Origin: Owenia fusiformis
Taxonomy: Eukaryota; Annelida; Polychaeta; Sabellida; Oweniidae
Length of the DNA: 64,000 nt
NCBI GenBank assembly: GCA_903813345.2
Contig: CAIIXF020000003.1
Location: forward strand, 26,181,248-26,245,247
Direction of reading: 5' to 3'
Shown piece after piece: positions 22,571 through 36,200 of this stretch. The notes beneath the pieces were generated by a model that was given only the letters and a program-made list of their open reading frames with translations, was not told the DNA's origin and ran no database searches. Positions within the stretch are counted from its first letter, which is position 1. Every line of letters starts with the position of its first letter. The translations under genes and the position numbers were made by a program.

Positions 22571-23553
22571 GCACCCAAAGTCAGCAATGGGAAGCAAATG
22601 GTGGTAAGAAAATTTCATTTTTTAAGTTTCTGCTGAAGCATTAAACTAGTCGCAAACTACCAACGAAACGACCTCGTGGCATATTTTCAAATAATGGCGG
22701 TCAAAATACTTCTTATTACGTAACAGAGGTAGGATTTAAAGACTATTAAAGTTTCATACATAATTTCTCCTAGCTGGTACCGTATGTATCGATCACGTAT
22801 GTATCATCTATCACTTTAATGAAAGAAAACATTTATAAGTTTGAACAGGGAAATAATAAATAACCCTGTAATCAAAGGGTCTTGCATCAATACGTAAAGT
22901 TCATATCATATAACTTGTATGTGTGTTATAAAGAAAGTGTAACACACACTAAAAGTAGGTATCATCTTATTTTTAGACTTACAACTAAACGTGATAACCT
23001 GCTGTTCAACCCGCTGTTAAACTGCTCTTGCACACTCTGCACGGAACATTTGTCAATTTTAGTATGTGGCTCACACTTTAATAGTTAATATTAAGATCCG
23101 GATCTGTTTGTGTTGTGTCACATCATCACAATGGTACTTATTTTTGGGATAACGTATGTATCTTCCATGTAGTTTTTATTGTCATAAACATGCAAGTATG
23201 CAAACTGGCACGTGTAGTAGCGTGTTTTTGATTGATATTATAAACTTCTATAAAATGAAACACACATGCATGTTATCAACACAGCAGGGTAGTCTCAGGA
23301 ACTATATAAACTCAAAAACTTTTGACTGGCGTCAGTAACATAACGTCAGTAACAGCAACGTATGTATTGTTTTGGGAGATTAGTAGCATCATAGCGATCG
23401 GAAATATAGGAAAAATTCAATATAATCGGATGTGCTGTGTACACTATGAATGTATCTTGATATAATCAATGATAACCATTGCGAAATTCTTTATATATAC
23501 TTTAAAATTTTGCATGGAACACCTTATTGCTCCTTATAACTGACTTTGGGTGT
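22571..23553. mobile_element. 983-bp TA-target transposon splitting an EGF exon
   Basis: The ends GCACCCAAAGTCAG and CTGACTTTGGGTGT are inverted repeats (terminal base differs). TA flanks both sides (22569-22570, 23554-23555). Removing it restores the EGF exon start 'acactcgtttacatctgaag', which aligns with copy B 'acactcgtctatgtctgaaa'. No transposase is seen, so it is a non-autonomous Tc1/mariner-like element. Confidence 0.75.
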
Positions 23554-23683
23554 TACATCTGAAGAAAGGATATGTTTTTATTGAAACATTTCTCAAAACC
23601 TAACTTGTCATCAAAGATGAATCCCTACATTACATGCCCGGTTCTCATATTTTTTCCTCAATAACATAATATACTTAGAGGTT

Positions 23684-24051
23684 ATGTCACTATCGTGGCA
23701 TATATGCCCGAGGTCTCAGTGATATATGGCCCGACTTTGGGAGGGACATTGATCTCTGAGAACCGAGGGCATATGTGCCACGATAGTGACATAAACGATT
23801 TATAACATACCTATGATGATGCAGACTGGTCAGAGAGTACCATTTTCTTATAGAATTGACAAACAAATGGTTTGAAAATGATTGAAATGAGTTTAGAAAA
23901 ATTGCTCGCGCAGTTTTATCTTCGATTGATTGGTTATGACGTCAGCGCCTTGACCAATCAGAAAGTTAGCGGGCGCGGGCTTTTCAAAACTTATATTGGC
24001 CCGCTGTCTTGTGTACACTTTGCACTAACATCATCATAGGTATGTTATAAA
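23684..24051. repeat. Hairpin (23684-23793) next to a 252-bp inverted-repeat element (23800-24051)
   Basis: A 27-bp arm, TATGTCACTATCGTGGCATA.., at 23684 pairs with 23767-23793. The arm TTATAACATACCTATGATGATG at 23800 pairs with 24029-24051. The second structure looks like a small MITE. Both lie in an intron of copy A, with no equivalent seen in copy B. Confidence 0.75.
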
Positions 24052-24089
24052 TGTATGCACTCACCACCACATTCGGGACCCTTATATCA

Positions 24090-24194
<105 letters not shown>

Positions 24195-25431
24195 TCATAG
24201 CATAGCAGTTATATGTTTCTTTTTATGATCATAGACACGACACGCTGCAGGAAGTGGAGCCAATGTCCAAACAGTGTTTGCGTTTCTAATGTAATTACTA
24301 GGTGTTGTTATTGCCGTTTCGAGTGCGTTTTGGTGCGTTGCTTACAACACATTTTAACTTAACTTAGAAACATGTTAAACACTTTTGAAAACACATGAGA
24401 AAATGGGTGGTGTTAAAATTAAAATGTTAAATGCTGATAATCAACGTGATTTTAACGGCAAAACGCAAAACGTCATTAGAATAACGAAAAAACACGTTAT
24501 CACTGAAACGCTCGTTTTTAGAGTGTATGGTTTTATGATCGTGAGTCGTGACCTTGTAAGTCGTAAACACTGCGTCATTGTTCTTACCGACATCACACCT
24601 CAGGCCCTCATAACCAGGAACATTTAGACATGGATTACTCGTACACTCGTTTATGTCTGAATATGCTTTGTATGATCATGAGTCATAATCTTGTAAACCT
24701 TTGCAAATGCTAACATGCTTATTGTTCTTACCAATGTCACACCTCAAGCCCTCATAACCAGGAACACAAGAACACGTGTAATCATGAAATCCATCATCAC
24801 ACGTTCCATCATTTAGACATGGGTTGCTGAAACACTCATCTGAAAGGAAATTAACACTTTAAAAACATATTATCCATTTCCATTTCTAGGACGGGATTGA
24901 GAAAACAGAACACAGAAGAACATAATCTTCATTCCATCGTTTTTGGGTACCGTGCTACACAATTTAATGAGATCGATCTTGAATGAGATGTCAAGTCAAC
25001 ATCCAAGTCCAACTCAACAACGATATTGTAATGTAAACATATTACCTAGTCCGATAGTGATTTTATTCAAATATTTTACACTCACCCCTGTCATAATAAT
25101 CCACATCAGTCCTCGTAGGTGATGGGGGAGTTGCACTCGGCCCATTCAACTCACATATAGCCCGAAAGGTTTTGTCGCCAACTAGTTTCCTAAGGTTGTA
25201 GGATTTGCATGTTTCAGGAGTGGCGTTACAGGTCGCTGCACACCTTGCGTTTGTGAGGACTTTGAAAGACTTCAATGGTCTGTCCAATCTTTCTTTGCGT
25301 GGAAACTTAATGTAACTCATGTCGTTATGCTGCTGATTAGACAGATTTATTGCAATGTTCACGGTGTATGTTTCAATGATTGAAATAACACAGGCAAAAA
25401 TCACGAAAACTGTACGCACTGGCATCTTGTT

Positions 25432-25815
25432 AGTAGTAGAGATTTTGGTCCCATGAGCTCAGGCTGGTCACGGCTGGTCACCTAAAACCGGAAGTCAGCC
25501 ATTTTGAAGCTTTCTGACAGGAAGTCAGCCATTTTGAATCTGTCTGGGCAAGAGTGTGACATCATAGCGGAAGTGAGGCAACACTGACAGGAAGTCAGCC
25601 ATTTTGAATCTGTCTGGACAAGAGGGTGACATCATAGCGGAAGTGAGGCATCTTTTAATCGGCCTGGGCAGGTTTTAAAACGGAAGTTAGCCATCTTTTA
25701 TTCGGTCGTCTGAACAGGTTAATGATATCATAGAGGAAGTTCAGCCATTTTAACTGTGCCTGGGCAAGTGGATGACATCATAGCAGGAAACGTGAAAGTA
25801 GCCATATCGATGACA
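25432..25815 (+). repeat. Left TIR of the Polinton
   Basis: It matches the reverse complement of 52005-52383. It holds internal direct repeats of the motif GGAAGTCAGCCATTTTGAA and GACATCATAGCGGAAGTGAG, about 50-90 bp apart. Similarity fades after about 25815. Confidence 0.92.
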
Positions 25816-27241
25816 TCATGCAGTCTTGTTTGAGCAGGAAGATGAGACAACCCTAGTAAATGTCGAGTCAAGGGGAATAACCCTAACCCTTATGTAGTTA
25901 ATGACCCCAATCCTAAAAATTATAATTTTTATTTACGACATCAGCCAGTTGATTGAACAAATTTTGCATAGTATTATCTCCATATATTGATAAAGAAGAA
26001 TGTTAGTCCAGACAAGTCGTTAGAAAGATCTATACAACCCATCAGTCAGCTGATTGTCCCAACTTGCCAACTTTAGAATCAAAACAATAATATGCGCACG
26101 CACTGTGACATTTACTCCGATAAGAGTACATGTATTAAACTCAGACTGAACAATCCACCTTGACCATGCTTAGATCAATAAACCAATAAAGATTAGGTCA
26201 TTTCACTCCAAATTTAAGTGTGTTTGGTTTATATTTAACCTATTATCGATTTCTTGGCAACCTTCATACGTATACATGTACATATGCAATAGTTTATGAA
26301 AAGCACTGTAGTAACCATAGAATGAATAACACTCCGAAGTTCAAGTCATGATTTCACTAGAATTCATGACAGAAATTTAATTTGTATATGATTATTACTA
26401 ATGAAACATATCATTGGTATTCATATACTCGAGTAGGAATTAGATATAGGATATACATCAAACCTCTGGAAAGCCCATTGCTCTGGTAAGTACTTTATTG
26501 ATTTTAGTTTAAAGAGGTTAAGCTTTTCTACGCATGTGCAACAGGATGTTATGATCAGGAGATCAGCCTTGTCTGGGCATACTCTATTTCTATTTAAATT
26601 ATTCTCCTATAAATTATGCCCAGACCTGCTAAAATAATCTTTTGTTAGAGTCTTTATGTATTAAGATTTGTCATAGCATTTTTTGATATTGTCAAGTGCA
26701 GTCAGTGACAGCAGCACATTAATTCACACTTTAATATTCAAGACATATTTTATTTGCTCGTTTCAGGAAAAGTGGACTCGTCCAGTACACACGGTCAGTA
26801 TTGTAAATATGAATTATTTTTGAGGTATCAAGTCAAATGAAATAGTTTAACCTGTTTAACCTTTCAAACTATTTGGACTGGTCCTTCAATATAAATATCT
26901 CGGAACAAAAGTAAAGTGTTCTTTTACAGTTGGAGTTTGACAATATAGGATCTAAGAATTTTGGAAGAATAATATTACAAATAACATTTGGATATATATA
27001 CTGTAATATAAAGGGAGACTGGTGAAACAAAATTCATAGTCAACAGACAGAGAAGGGATATCATTCGTTTTAGAATAAGTGGTAAGTATGGTGGCAAATC
27101 CGATGTTAAAGTATAATACATAGAAATATCAACGCATATACATGTACTATTATTTTGTCAGGATAAAGTATTTACATACATTATACATTACAATCTACTT
27201 ATGTTATTGTAAATTAAACTTTTACTGTTTACAGGTTCACG
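25816..27241 (+). promoter_or_regulatory. Polinton left internal region: polB leader with 5'-UTR intron
   Basis: No long frame is present. A convincing intron lies at 27082-27234 (donor g/gtaagt, acceptor tgtttacag), ending seven bases before the polB ATG. An earlier donor CTG/gtaagt at about 26485 and an acceptor tttcag at 26766 may define another leader intron. The promoter presumably lies between the TIR and 26480. I could not pick out a TATA box with confidence. Confidence 0.45.
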
Positions 27242-30200
27242 ATGCCTGCTGCACATACAACTTACAAATGTAAGCAGTGCACCAAGGAATATCGCCATTT
27301 AACACATTTATCAAGACATAGAAGGACTGAACACGCTCATCAAAAGCCATCATATCAGTGTGATTCGTGTCCGAAATCATTTACGTACAGTCATGATCTT
27401 ACACGTCACAAGAAAATACACGAAGGGACCAATTATGAATGTGAAATATGTAGTAGGAAAAGCAGAAAAGACAACTTGAAAACCCACAGGGAGACACACA
27501 ATGTCAATCAGTATGGAGCAGGAGTGGATACATCGTCAAAAGATAATGTAGATCGTGAACCAAGTACAGAAAACAGGATCTTAAGAGGTTCTGGACAAAT
27601 CATTTGATTCTGGACTTGTCATATTTTTTTTTCAACGAAATCACATCCAAGGGTTGAATTTTTATTAGCTATTTAGAGAGTGAGTCCTGCCTAGTATTAA
27701 TTTCAATAAAAAAGTTAAAATAGAACCCTATTTGAGAGTCAATCTAATACTTACATTACAATGATAAATTAAGGCAAATCCTGAAATATTTTTAAAGTGC
27801 ATTTTTTTATTAAATATTATCCAGCAAGTATTTAAATGAAACGGTCTTATTTAAATACAAATCATATCATGATGATATTTTTCATGAAACATTTTTCAAT
27901 GAAATTCAATTGAAGGGTCAAGATAAAACGAGCTAATTTAGGTGAAAACCCTTACATGATGATGTGTTTTCATAACTTCTTTCATAAAATTCCATCAAGG
28001 GGTGAAGATAAAATGATCGAATTTAAGTGATTTAAGGATCACGAGAATATGTTTTCTTTGATATTTTCTATGAAATCCCATCCAATGGTCAAGGTAAAAT
28101 TTTGATTTTGATTTTGATTTGGTCACGTGTTCGAAAGATCCATATAAGGCCCATAGAACCATATAGGAACGTCATTTTGAATGTCATGTGATAGATCCAT
28201 ATAAGGCTTTTAGAACCATTTATGGAAAGATGAGGGGAAGCCCCTGACACCTGTTTCACGATTTTTATGCACTTCATTATTGTACCGAAGTTTGCCGATT
28301 CGATTCGTCGTATTTCGGAATCCTGGTGACAATTTTATACTCCATTGGAGTATTTTTGACCTACTTCTTATGACGGAAATTCCCGAACCTTGTTCGGATT
28401 AATCCGGATTTTCTGACCTACTTTATCTACCGAGATTTCACGAGTTAACATTCGTCTCATTCCGGAATCCTGGTGACATTTTTATACTCCATTGGAGTAT
28501 TTTTGATCTACTTTTTCTGGATTTTGCCCTACTTATTATATCTTGACAACAAGCAAATCAAAAAGTTCGACATGAACGGGTCTCGATCAACTAACCTAGA
28601 CAATGGAAGCCAGGCACGCTAACCACGAGGCCAACGAGCTATCGATATGAAAGAACAAAAGTATTATATATTTATACCGAGCGCCAATTTAAAATGATCC
28701 TCACTTCTGTCTCCACTTAAATACGACTCGTCAGTTGTATCCAGAATAGTAGAACGCCTATGGCGCTAGTGAATAACCAAGTCCCAGGTGAGTGGTTCGT
28801 ATCCCTCCGTGATATACTATTTTTGTTTTATTAAATACGACAGAAAGGAGCAAGGTGTAGGTTGAAAACAAGACGTTAGTTTGTTTCAAAACAGTTTGGA
28901 AACATTAATCTCTGGAACATTATTTTTTCAACACTGATACAAATTTCCCTGATATTTCCCTGACATTTAAATTCCCGGTCATCTTTGGCCCTTTTGACCT
29001 TATTTTAAAATTACCTGACATTTCCAGCACTTGGAAAATCAAGTCAATTTCCCTGGAACCCTGGAACCCTGGAAATATCCCACTGGCTCGCCCTATGAAT
29101 CGCTAGCACAGATTGGATTGATTAGTGTTTCAAAATGGTGGACAAAGTGTTTGATTAGATAATTTACATATTAAGCTTCTTAAAGGGGCAACAAGGCCTG
29201 TACATAGAAAATTCGAAATTTTTTACATTTTCTGAATTTTTAGGGCAACATTTGGCTTTAACATCTTTTTTTATACATTTTTTCTTAAAATGTATGGATA
29301 AACAATAAAATTTCAGCATTAAGCAGTGCAAATTCAGTTCAAAGCTTCTATAAAGGGAGTCCAACTTATAGATTTTGAAAATCCGACTCGTTTAAAGAAG
29401 AATATCAGCAGCTTAAATCACGCCTTGTGATCATACAAAATGGATGGAGGGGGGGGGGGGTAGGCGATTTCTGCAAGAAAATTCAACAAATTTGGAAGAT
29501 TTGTTTTTTTCAAGATAAAATTTACAACTGAATTGCCAAATGAATAGGCGCAGTGCATGGCAAAATATGTAAGGTCTTCTAGTATTTTTTGAACTGATAC
29601 GCTTCTAAGATATGAGATCTATTATAAAAGGCGCATCATCATCATCATCATCATCAACGTGCAAAAGTCAATGTTTTTGCTATAAATCAGGCAACAATGG
29701 TCTACACGACCTGTAATAAATAGGTATGAGGGGCGTTATTAGAGAATTTTCGTTATAAGTTTTTTAAAAACTTATACGTATACTTATACTTATAAACCCA
29801 ATAAACAAGGTGTTTCATAATTTCCTAATTCGTCGGGAAATATCTCCTAGGACGGTAATAAAAAGGGCCAATGGCATACCATCCGTACCCCCTTGATGTA
29901 AAGCATGTTTAGTTGTGTCATATGTGTTTTCTAGAATCAAATAGGCTGATATAGCACACGGGTTTTACAGATTTATCTACTCTCAAATATATTTTTTGTA
30001 GATGATCGTTTTGAATCACCTTGTAGAAATAACGAAGGGAGAATTAGTTCAGCTAATGAATGAGTCGAGCTATTTGATTGGATACTATGCCTATTCAGCC
30101 GATTAATTTTAATAAGCCATTCTGGTCAGTAGGTCCACACATATACTATGCGGAGATCCAACTCTGTAAGTTTATAATCTGCGTATAAAGGCCCTTTTAT

Positions 30201-33200
30201 ACGTAAAAACTTAAAAATTGACCTTATAATTTCATGAGAACTTTGAAATGATCGACTCGTTCGTGTAGTGATTCACTTTAAAGGGTCCTGTTTATCGTAC
30301 ACTACAAGGACCCGTCAACTAGCATTTAGTTTATCGTGTTCATAATTGACACTAGCAAAGGACATTGTATTCACAGTCCCTAGTTGATGATGGAGCTTGA
30401 CTATATCGGGAATAGTTATGCCCCACTTGGTACAGATTATGAAAATCAATTTGAATTGATTTTAGTTCGACAAGACCCTTTAAACTATAAGTATACGTAT
30501 AAGTTTTTGAAACAACTTATAACGAAAATTCTCTATTATCACAACACTGACATTGCTCACTTTTTAAAGTTGTTTCAAAGCGTTATATGTAAATGGGCGT
30601 GTGGAAGGCCCATGGGTGGCAATAAAATAACTCGAACTTCAAATTAAAATATATATAAAATAGTATATTTCAAACTTCAATGTTTAAAATACAATGCTCT
30701 GTAATGTACAACATGAACTCTTACAACAACTACTGACAAGCCAACACCCAATGCAAACTCAGCTACATGTGAGTGAGAAAGACCATATAGGGGAACAATA
30801 GATATATAAAACTGACACAGTTTGCATAGTTGAATAACTGGTTTCAATAAAAGGTGAAAAGTGAACATGGTATTAAAAGAGTAAAACTGCAAACAACCTA
30901 CTTAGGGACCTGTTATATTGAGATGAATAGGGATTGATTAATATGAACAGTAATAATATAAAATGTGAAAATGACCATGTTACATATACAAAAAATAACC
31001 CCATTGTTACAAAATCACAAAAAGTGAAATATCTATTCTTGTATTGCATTTTCGTTCACTGGACATATTCTAATTTGCATTGCTATTAGATACATTTTAA
31101 GGGTGATATGAAAATTGAACCACGAAAACAGATGTACTTTAAGTTAAAGGGAACTTTCTACCATACCCGCCATGCTATCTGACCCGAACGAGCAGCTTCT
31201 GGTGAGATTTGTAACTACCTGCTCGCATCTGCGTTATTACGCAGAGACATAAACGTATACACAAGGAAACGATAGGAGATAACCTATTTTATCTCTGTAT
31301 ACATTTTAACTTTAATACATCGTTGAATCGAATTTGTCCAAAGGTCTTGAAACGTAAAATACCTAAATATTTATCTTTGACCTTGGGATGACCTTGTACA
31401 AGAAACATTAATGTTGACCTCGGTTCATCTAATCATAATTCGCCAAGGGCCATAGTATCATCAAACGCCAAATACCTAGACATTGATCGTTTACTTGGAT
31501 TTAAATAAGGAGTATGATTTTAAAATTGGCTAGGTCGTGGTTAAGCAACAATAGTATGTTCGAAATACCGCTGCGTAATGCCTGGATCACATTTGCTGCG
31601 AGTATTTTGTTCAAAATTGAATACATTTCTGAACACAATACTCAATCGGCCGGGCGCCGTAGTGAAAATCGGAGCAAATGTGACCAAGACATAAAACAAT
31701 TGAATAATACTGTATCAGTTTCACATTTACAGCGGTCAAAAGCATTTACAAAAAAAACGCCAGAGTTGGCAATCATATAAAATGAAACCAATCCCGCTGT
31801 GATTCATAGAAATAACTAATTTACTGCATTGAGTTCAATGTTATAACCATGTCGATTTACATGAGTGTCCGATTCATTGTACCAAATTTAAACCTTGATT
31901 GTTCTCCAGAAAGCAATAAGCTGACATATATATCATATTTTACATTTTAATACAACTGAAAAGATAATAAATGTTTGATATAAAGTTGACGTAGTTATAA
32001 ATGTTTTCAGCGTAAAATCAAAGCACAACCATATAATTAAAAACATTACGCTGGGATTCCAACTGGATACAACTGACGAGTTGTATTTAGGTGGCCTAAA
32101 GTGCTGCTTATTTTTTCGTGAAGCCACTCAGTAAAATTACGATTTCTCTGCACCCTGATGTTCAATCAACATCATTCGAGTATCTATATGTTCCTGACAC
32201 GTTCGCGGGCATCCGGTTATGACAACGTCTACCCAATGTTTGCACGAGAAATTGACGTAATTCATGACTGAAATCGGGAAGACAAAAATATGTGATATTC
32301 TTTCAGAATTGTTTATAATAACTATTTACAAAAACGTTCCCGAGACACAATCCATTTAGGTAGGGTTTGTTTTAAAGAGACTCTATTGAGACTTCTCTGT
32401 GGCATTTTTTCTTTATTCCTTTTTGTTTTGAATTTTTAACACCATAACATAACCTAACTACTCAATATGCAACTTTTCACCACGTAGAATTTTAAAATAT
32501 TAAGTTTGAAAATTCCATTTTTATAATGGAGCTCAATGGGAAAAACTACATAATTTAAATTATTTTCAAACGTAGCGGCGCGATTTTGATAAAATTGACA
32601 GATATAATTAATATTGGTAAGACAAAATGTTTGATGAAAAATGAAGAAATTTCACCGTCCTGGTTACGCAAACTATAGAAAAATCTGAAATAATCATAAA
32701 AACCTGTAAAAATAGATTGAAGGGGGTGATATTCATTTTTAATGTGCCTTTCACTACTACAGGGTAACCATAATTTTGGTACTGATTTGATTTTCCAATG
32801 AAAATCATTTCTATAGTGTATAGTCAGTTTAAATAATACAATTGCTTTATTTCTTTACTGAACAGTGCAATCATTTATTTATTTATCGACAGTAATGCAA
32901 ACTACATATTATACAGTTAGTAAAATATTAAAATAATTCTATTAAAATTAAAGCATTGAGATGATACTTAAATAATTACATATTATATTGATAGGCATAT
33001 TATATTATAGGATTTAAGCCAATGACTCAATGCATTGTAGATGATTAAATTTAACATATGTCCTGATTCTAGACTATGAACGAGGGTGGTAGTCCGAATT
33101 CAAAGCCTAGACTAGAAGACATAAGTGGATTGAAGCATCCACTATTCATTGAATCATGTGCTTTAATTCAATTTCACACATTGCAAAATATTTTTTACAA

Positions 33201-36200
33201 TTTCACTAAACAGAATGATATTTTTTCAAAGAAATGTTGTACTTTTAGAATCATTTGCTTCAAAGAATTGAACTATTTTTCGATGGAGATAAAAAATTTT
33301 GCTGTATACTTTGTTTGTAAAAATGCCAGCCATGGCTGTTCGATGGGATTTGCTACACTTTGGTGTTGCTGTTGTCTAGTTGAAGGATGGATGGACGGAC
33401 AAATGGAGGGGTCTCTATAGCTTATCCCCTAATCTTCGTTGGATTGAACAATTGTGAATATGCTTTGTTGGACAAATAAAACTGATTGAATGTCTAAAAG
33501 CAAATAATTAAGTGGTAATTTATTTAAAATCATTAAAATCTCAAACATGCTTGCTTTGGTCTAGTCACTTAATTCCTAAATGTCCCGTAATTAGTATCTA
33601 CAAGGGCCGAACAATATATTCGCTACTTTTTGCTCTCAAATTGTTAATAATAAAGTATCTTACTTGAAATTTTCCAAAATAATAGAAAAAACATTTTTCT
33701 GTAATATCACCAAATGTGCATTTATTTGGTTACATCCGTAATATTGACATTTGTGACAATGTTTCAGAAAACAACTTTTATACAAAATGTCCTTTTTGTT
33801 AATTAAGACAGTTACTCCTCATTCCATGCCTCATTCTCAAAATAGTGTCCATCTGCAGCTATGCATTTTCTACATCGGGAAAGCCAGTCTTGATAGGCCT
33901 GTTGCAGTCCGTTTCTATTTCCATATAGGTCTTTTAGGGCCTTATGGACGGCCTCAACCACTTCTTCACTGTCACCAAACCTCTGCCAGCGTAGCTCATT
34001 CTTCAGTTTGCCGAAAATTTCAAAGTCGCACAATGCAAGGTCTGGACTGTATGGTGCATGATCAAATTTTTCAATGTTTAGAGCTGCTAATATATCAGTT
34101 ACCTCACGGGCCCTGTGTGATGGAGCATTATCTTGATGATATATCATATGGTTGATCAATACTGGGCGCTTTTTACGAACTGCATTTACCATGCTTGCTT
34201 CTTGATGCAACTCAGGAAGCGGAGTCTCCCTTTTGTGATGCATATGCGGATCAATTGTGACCTCTTTATTGTTTGAAAAGAACATCTATGACATCACAAC
34301 CATTGTTCTGAATATTGGATCAATGTCCAGTAAACAATGTTTATAAAAATTACCCAAACTGAATGTTTTTGTTATGAGAAATGGGCATATAAAGATATTG
34401 TTGCATGTGCAATTGCAGTAAAATTATGGGCAGCTCCGGTGGCTCATTCCTCCCGTTGCTATGACAACCATAATTTTTTGCCATATTTGGCAATGGGCTT
34501 GAAAATGGAATCAAAAGATGCGGATTTCTACACTCTATGTCTGTACCAAATTTCAATGGAAATAAACAAATATAAAAGAAAATAAAGCAAAAAGTAGCGA
34601 ATATATTGCTCGGCCCTTGTATATACCTTATTAGATGCAGTGAAGGAGTTAAATCATTGGGATATGAATAAATCATGCAAAAGATATTTTGTACATATTT
34701 CTCATCATTTAGGGTTACCCAGTAGTTTACAAGCTGACCTTTGCAAAATATATTTCACTTACTATCCTCATTCGCTATCACGCTATCTAGTTTCTTTCCA
34801 AATTGGCCTGGATTGCCTGGTTTATTGGTTTTAGCGAACCGTCCATTTCGTCGAACCATCATTTTGCTAAGGTTGTTTGTGATGAATATACAATATTCAG
34901 TTACATATAACTGTACAGCAACTTTGTGCAAGGGAAGGTAATTGTGTGAGAGCACATAAAGTACATGAAGTATTGACCCACTTGTCTCAGTGAATCTTAT
35001 AAACAGTGCATAACGTTTTTTCTATGCAATGATTGGCTCACAGTTACTTATAGTGTAAGCTATTTTATTTCTATACAGTGTGGAATAGAGTGTATAAACT
35101 TTTACAGTTTCAAGCAGGTTTTAGTGTTTTCTGACCAATGATATATTCAGACTTATTCATTTCACGATTATGTAATACTGACCTACATATCTGTATAGCA
35201 TATCTTTTAAAGTCGAAAAGCCCCAATAGAGATTTTACATTTTGGCATGCCATCTCCTGAACTAAGGTGAACTAAGGTCATGTGATCATTTATATCCAAT
35301 CAGAATGCATTTCTGCCACATAGTGATAGCATAGTGATCCAAAGCTAAACCAAGGTGTAGGAAGGGTTTATATTATCATATAGAAGGGGTGTACTCTTCT
35401 GATTGGCCATAGTTGACATGCATGTTTGCAAACTTAGTACTGGTATCCTGACAAAATGAATTCATACTACACTGATGCCTGCGTCACATTTGCTCCGTTT
35501 GTTCAAAATTGTATTCAATTTTGAACAAAATACTCAATCGGCAGGGAGCAATCGGTATTACTTGTACACAGTGCATACCAATAGCTCACTTTCAGTATTG
35601 CAATTTCTAAGAATGGTTTACACATTTTATAAAGAAGGGTTTCCAAAATGCTCCATCATGGAATACCATGACCCTCTATTCTTGCATCATAGACATAGAC
35701 ATGATTTTAGATGCGATGTTTATCAGAATTCTGATTTTTTTTTTGAAAATGCTCTGACGTCTTCCTATATAACTTGGCGGGAGCGTTCAAAGTACTTTCT
35801 TGATCACTAAAAATAAATGCCACTGTCACAGGAACTCTGCATTAAATGTAAATCCATTGAATATTAATCCGTATGCTTAAAGTTAAGTAAGTTACGAAGA
35901 TCAGATTCTTTATTACACTTGATACAAATCTATATTGATATTCAAAATCTAAGTAAACCTCTTATTTTGAAGAACCAACTATTCATCATATTACTCAGAT
36001 TGGATTAATCAATATGCTCATGGTCTCTCTTGTCAATCAGTTTTACTACTACTCATTTACATGACCAGGATCACAATGAACATGCTCAGAATGACTCTAA
36101 ACATCATGTGAGACTTTGTTGTGACTGAAGTTGTGACCTTTAAAAATGTCGCCATACAGAATGGTCTGAATTTTTCAAAATATGTGCCATATATATTGCT

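Noticed and set aside
28089-28277. 62-codon frame repeated almost exactly at 40453-40635
   Set aside because: The identity is due to the TIRs of the 13.6-kb element being near-identical; no domain or context supports a gene.
33076-33420. 114-codon frame left of the mariner
   Set aside because: Composition is typical of random AT-rich sequence; no motif, and it lies in the decayed interior of an element.
34350-34676. 108-codon minus-strand frame at the mariner end
   Set aside because: It spans the mariner TIR and flank and does not contain transposase motifs.
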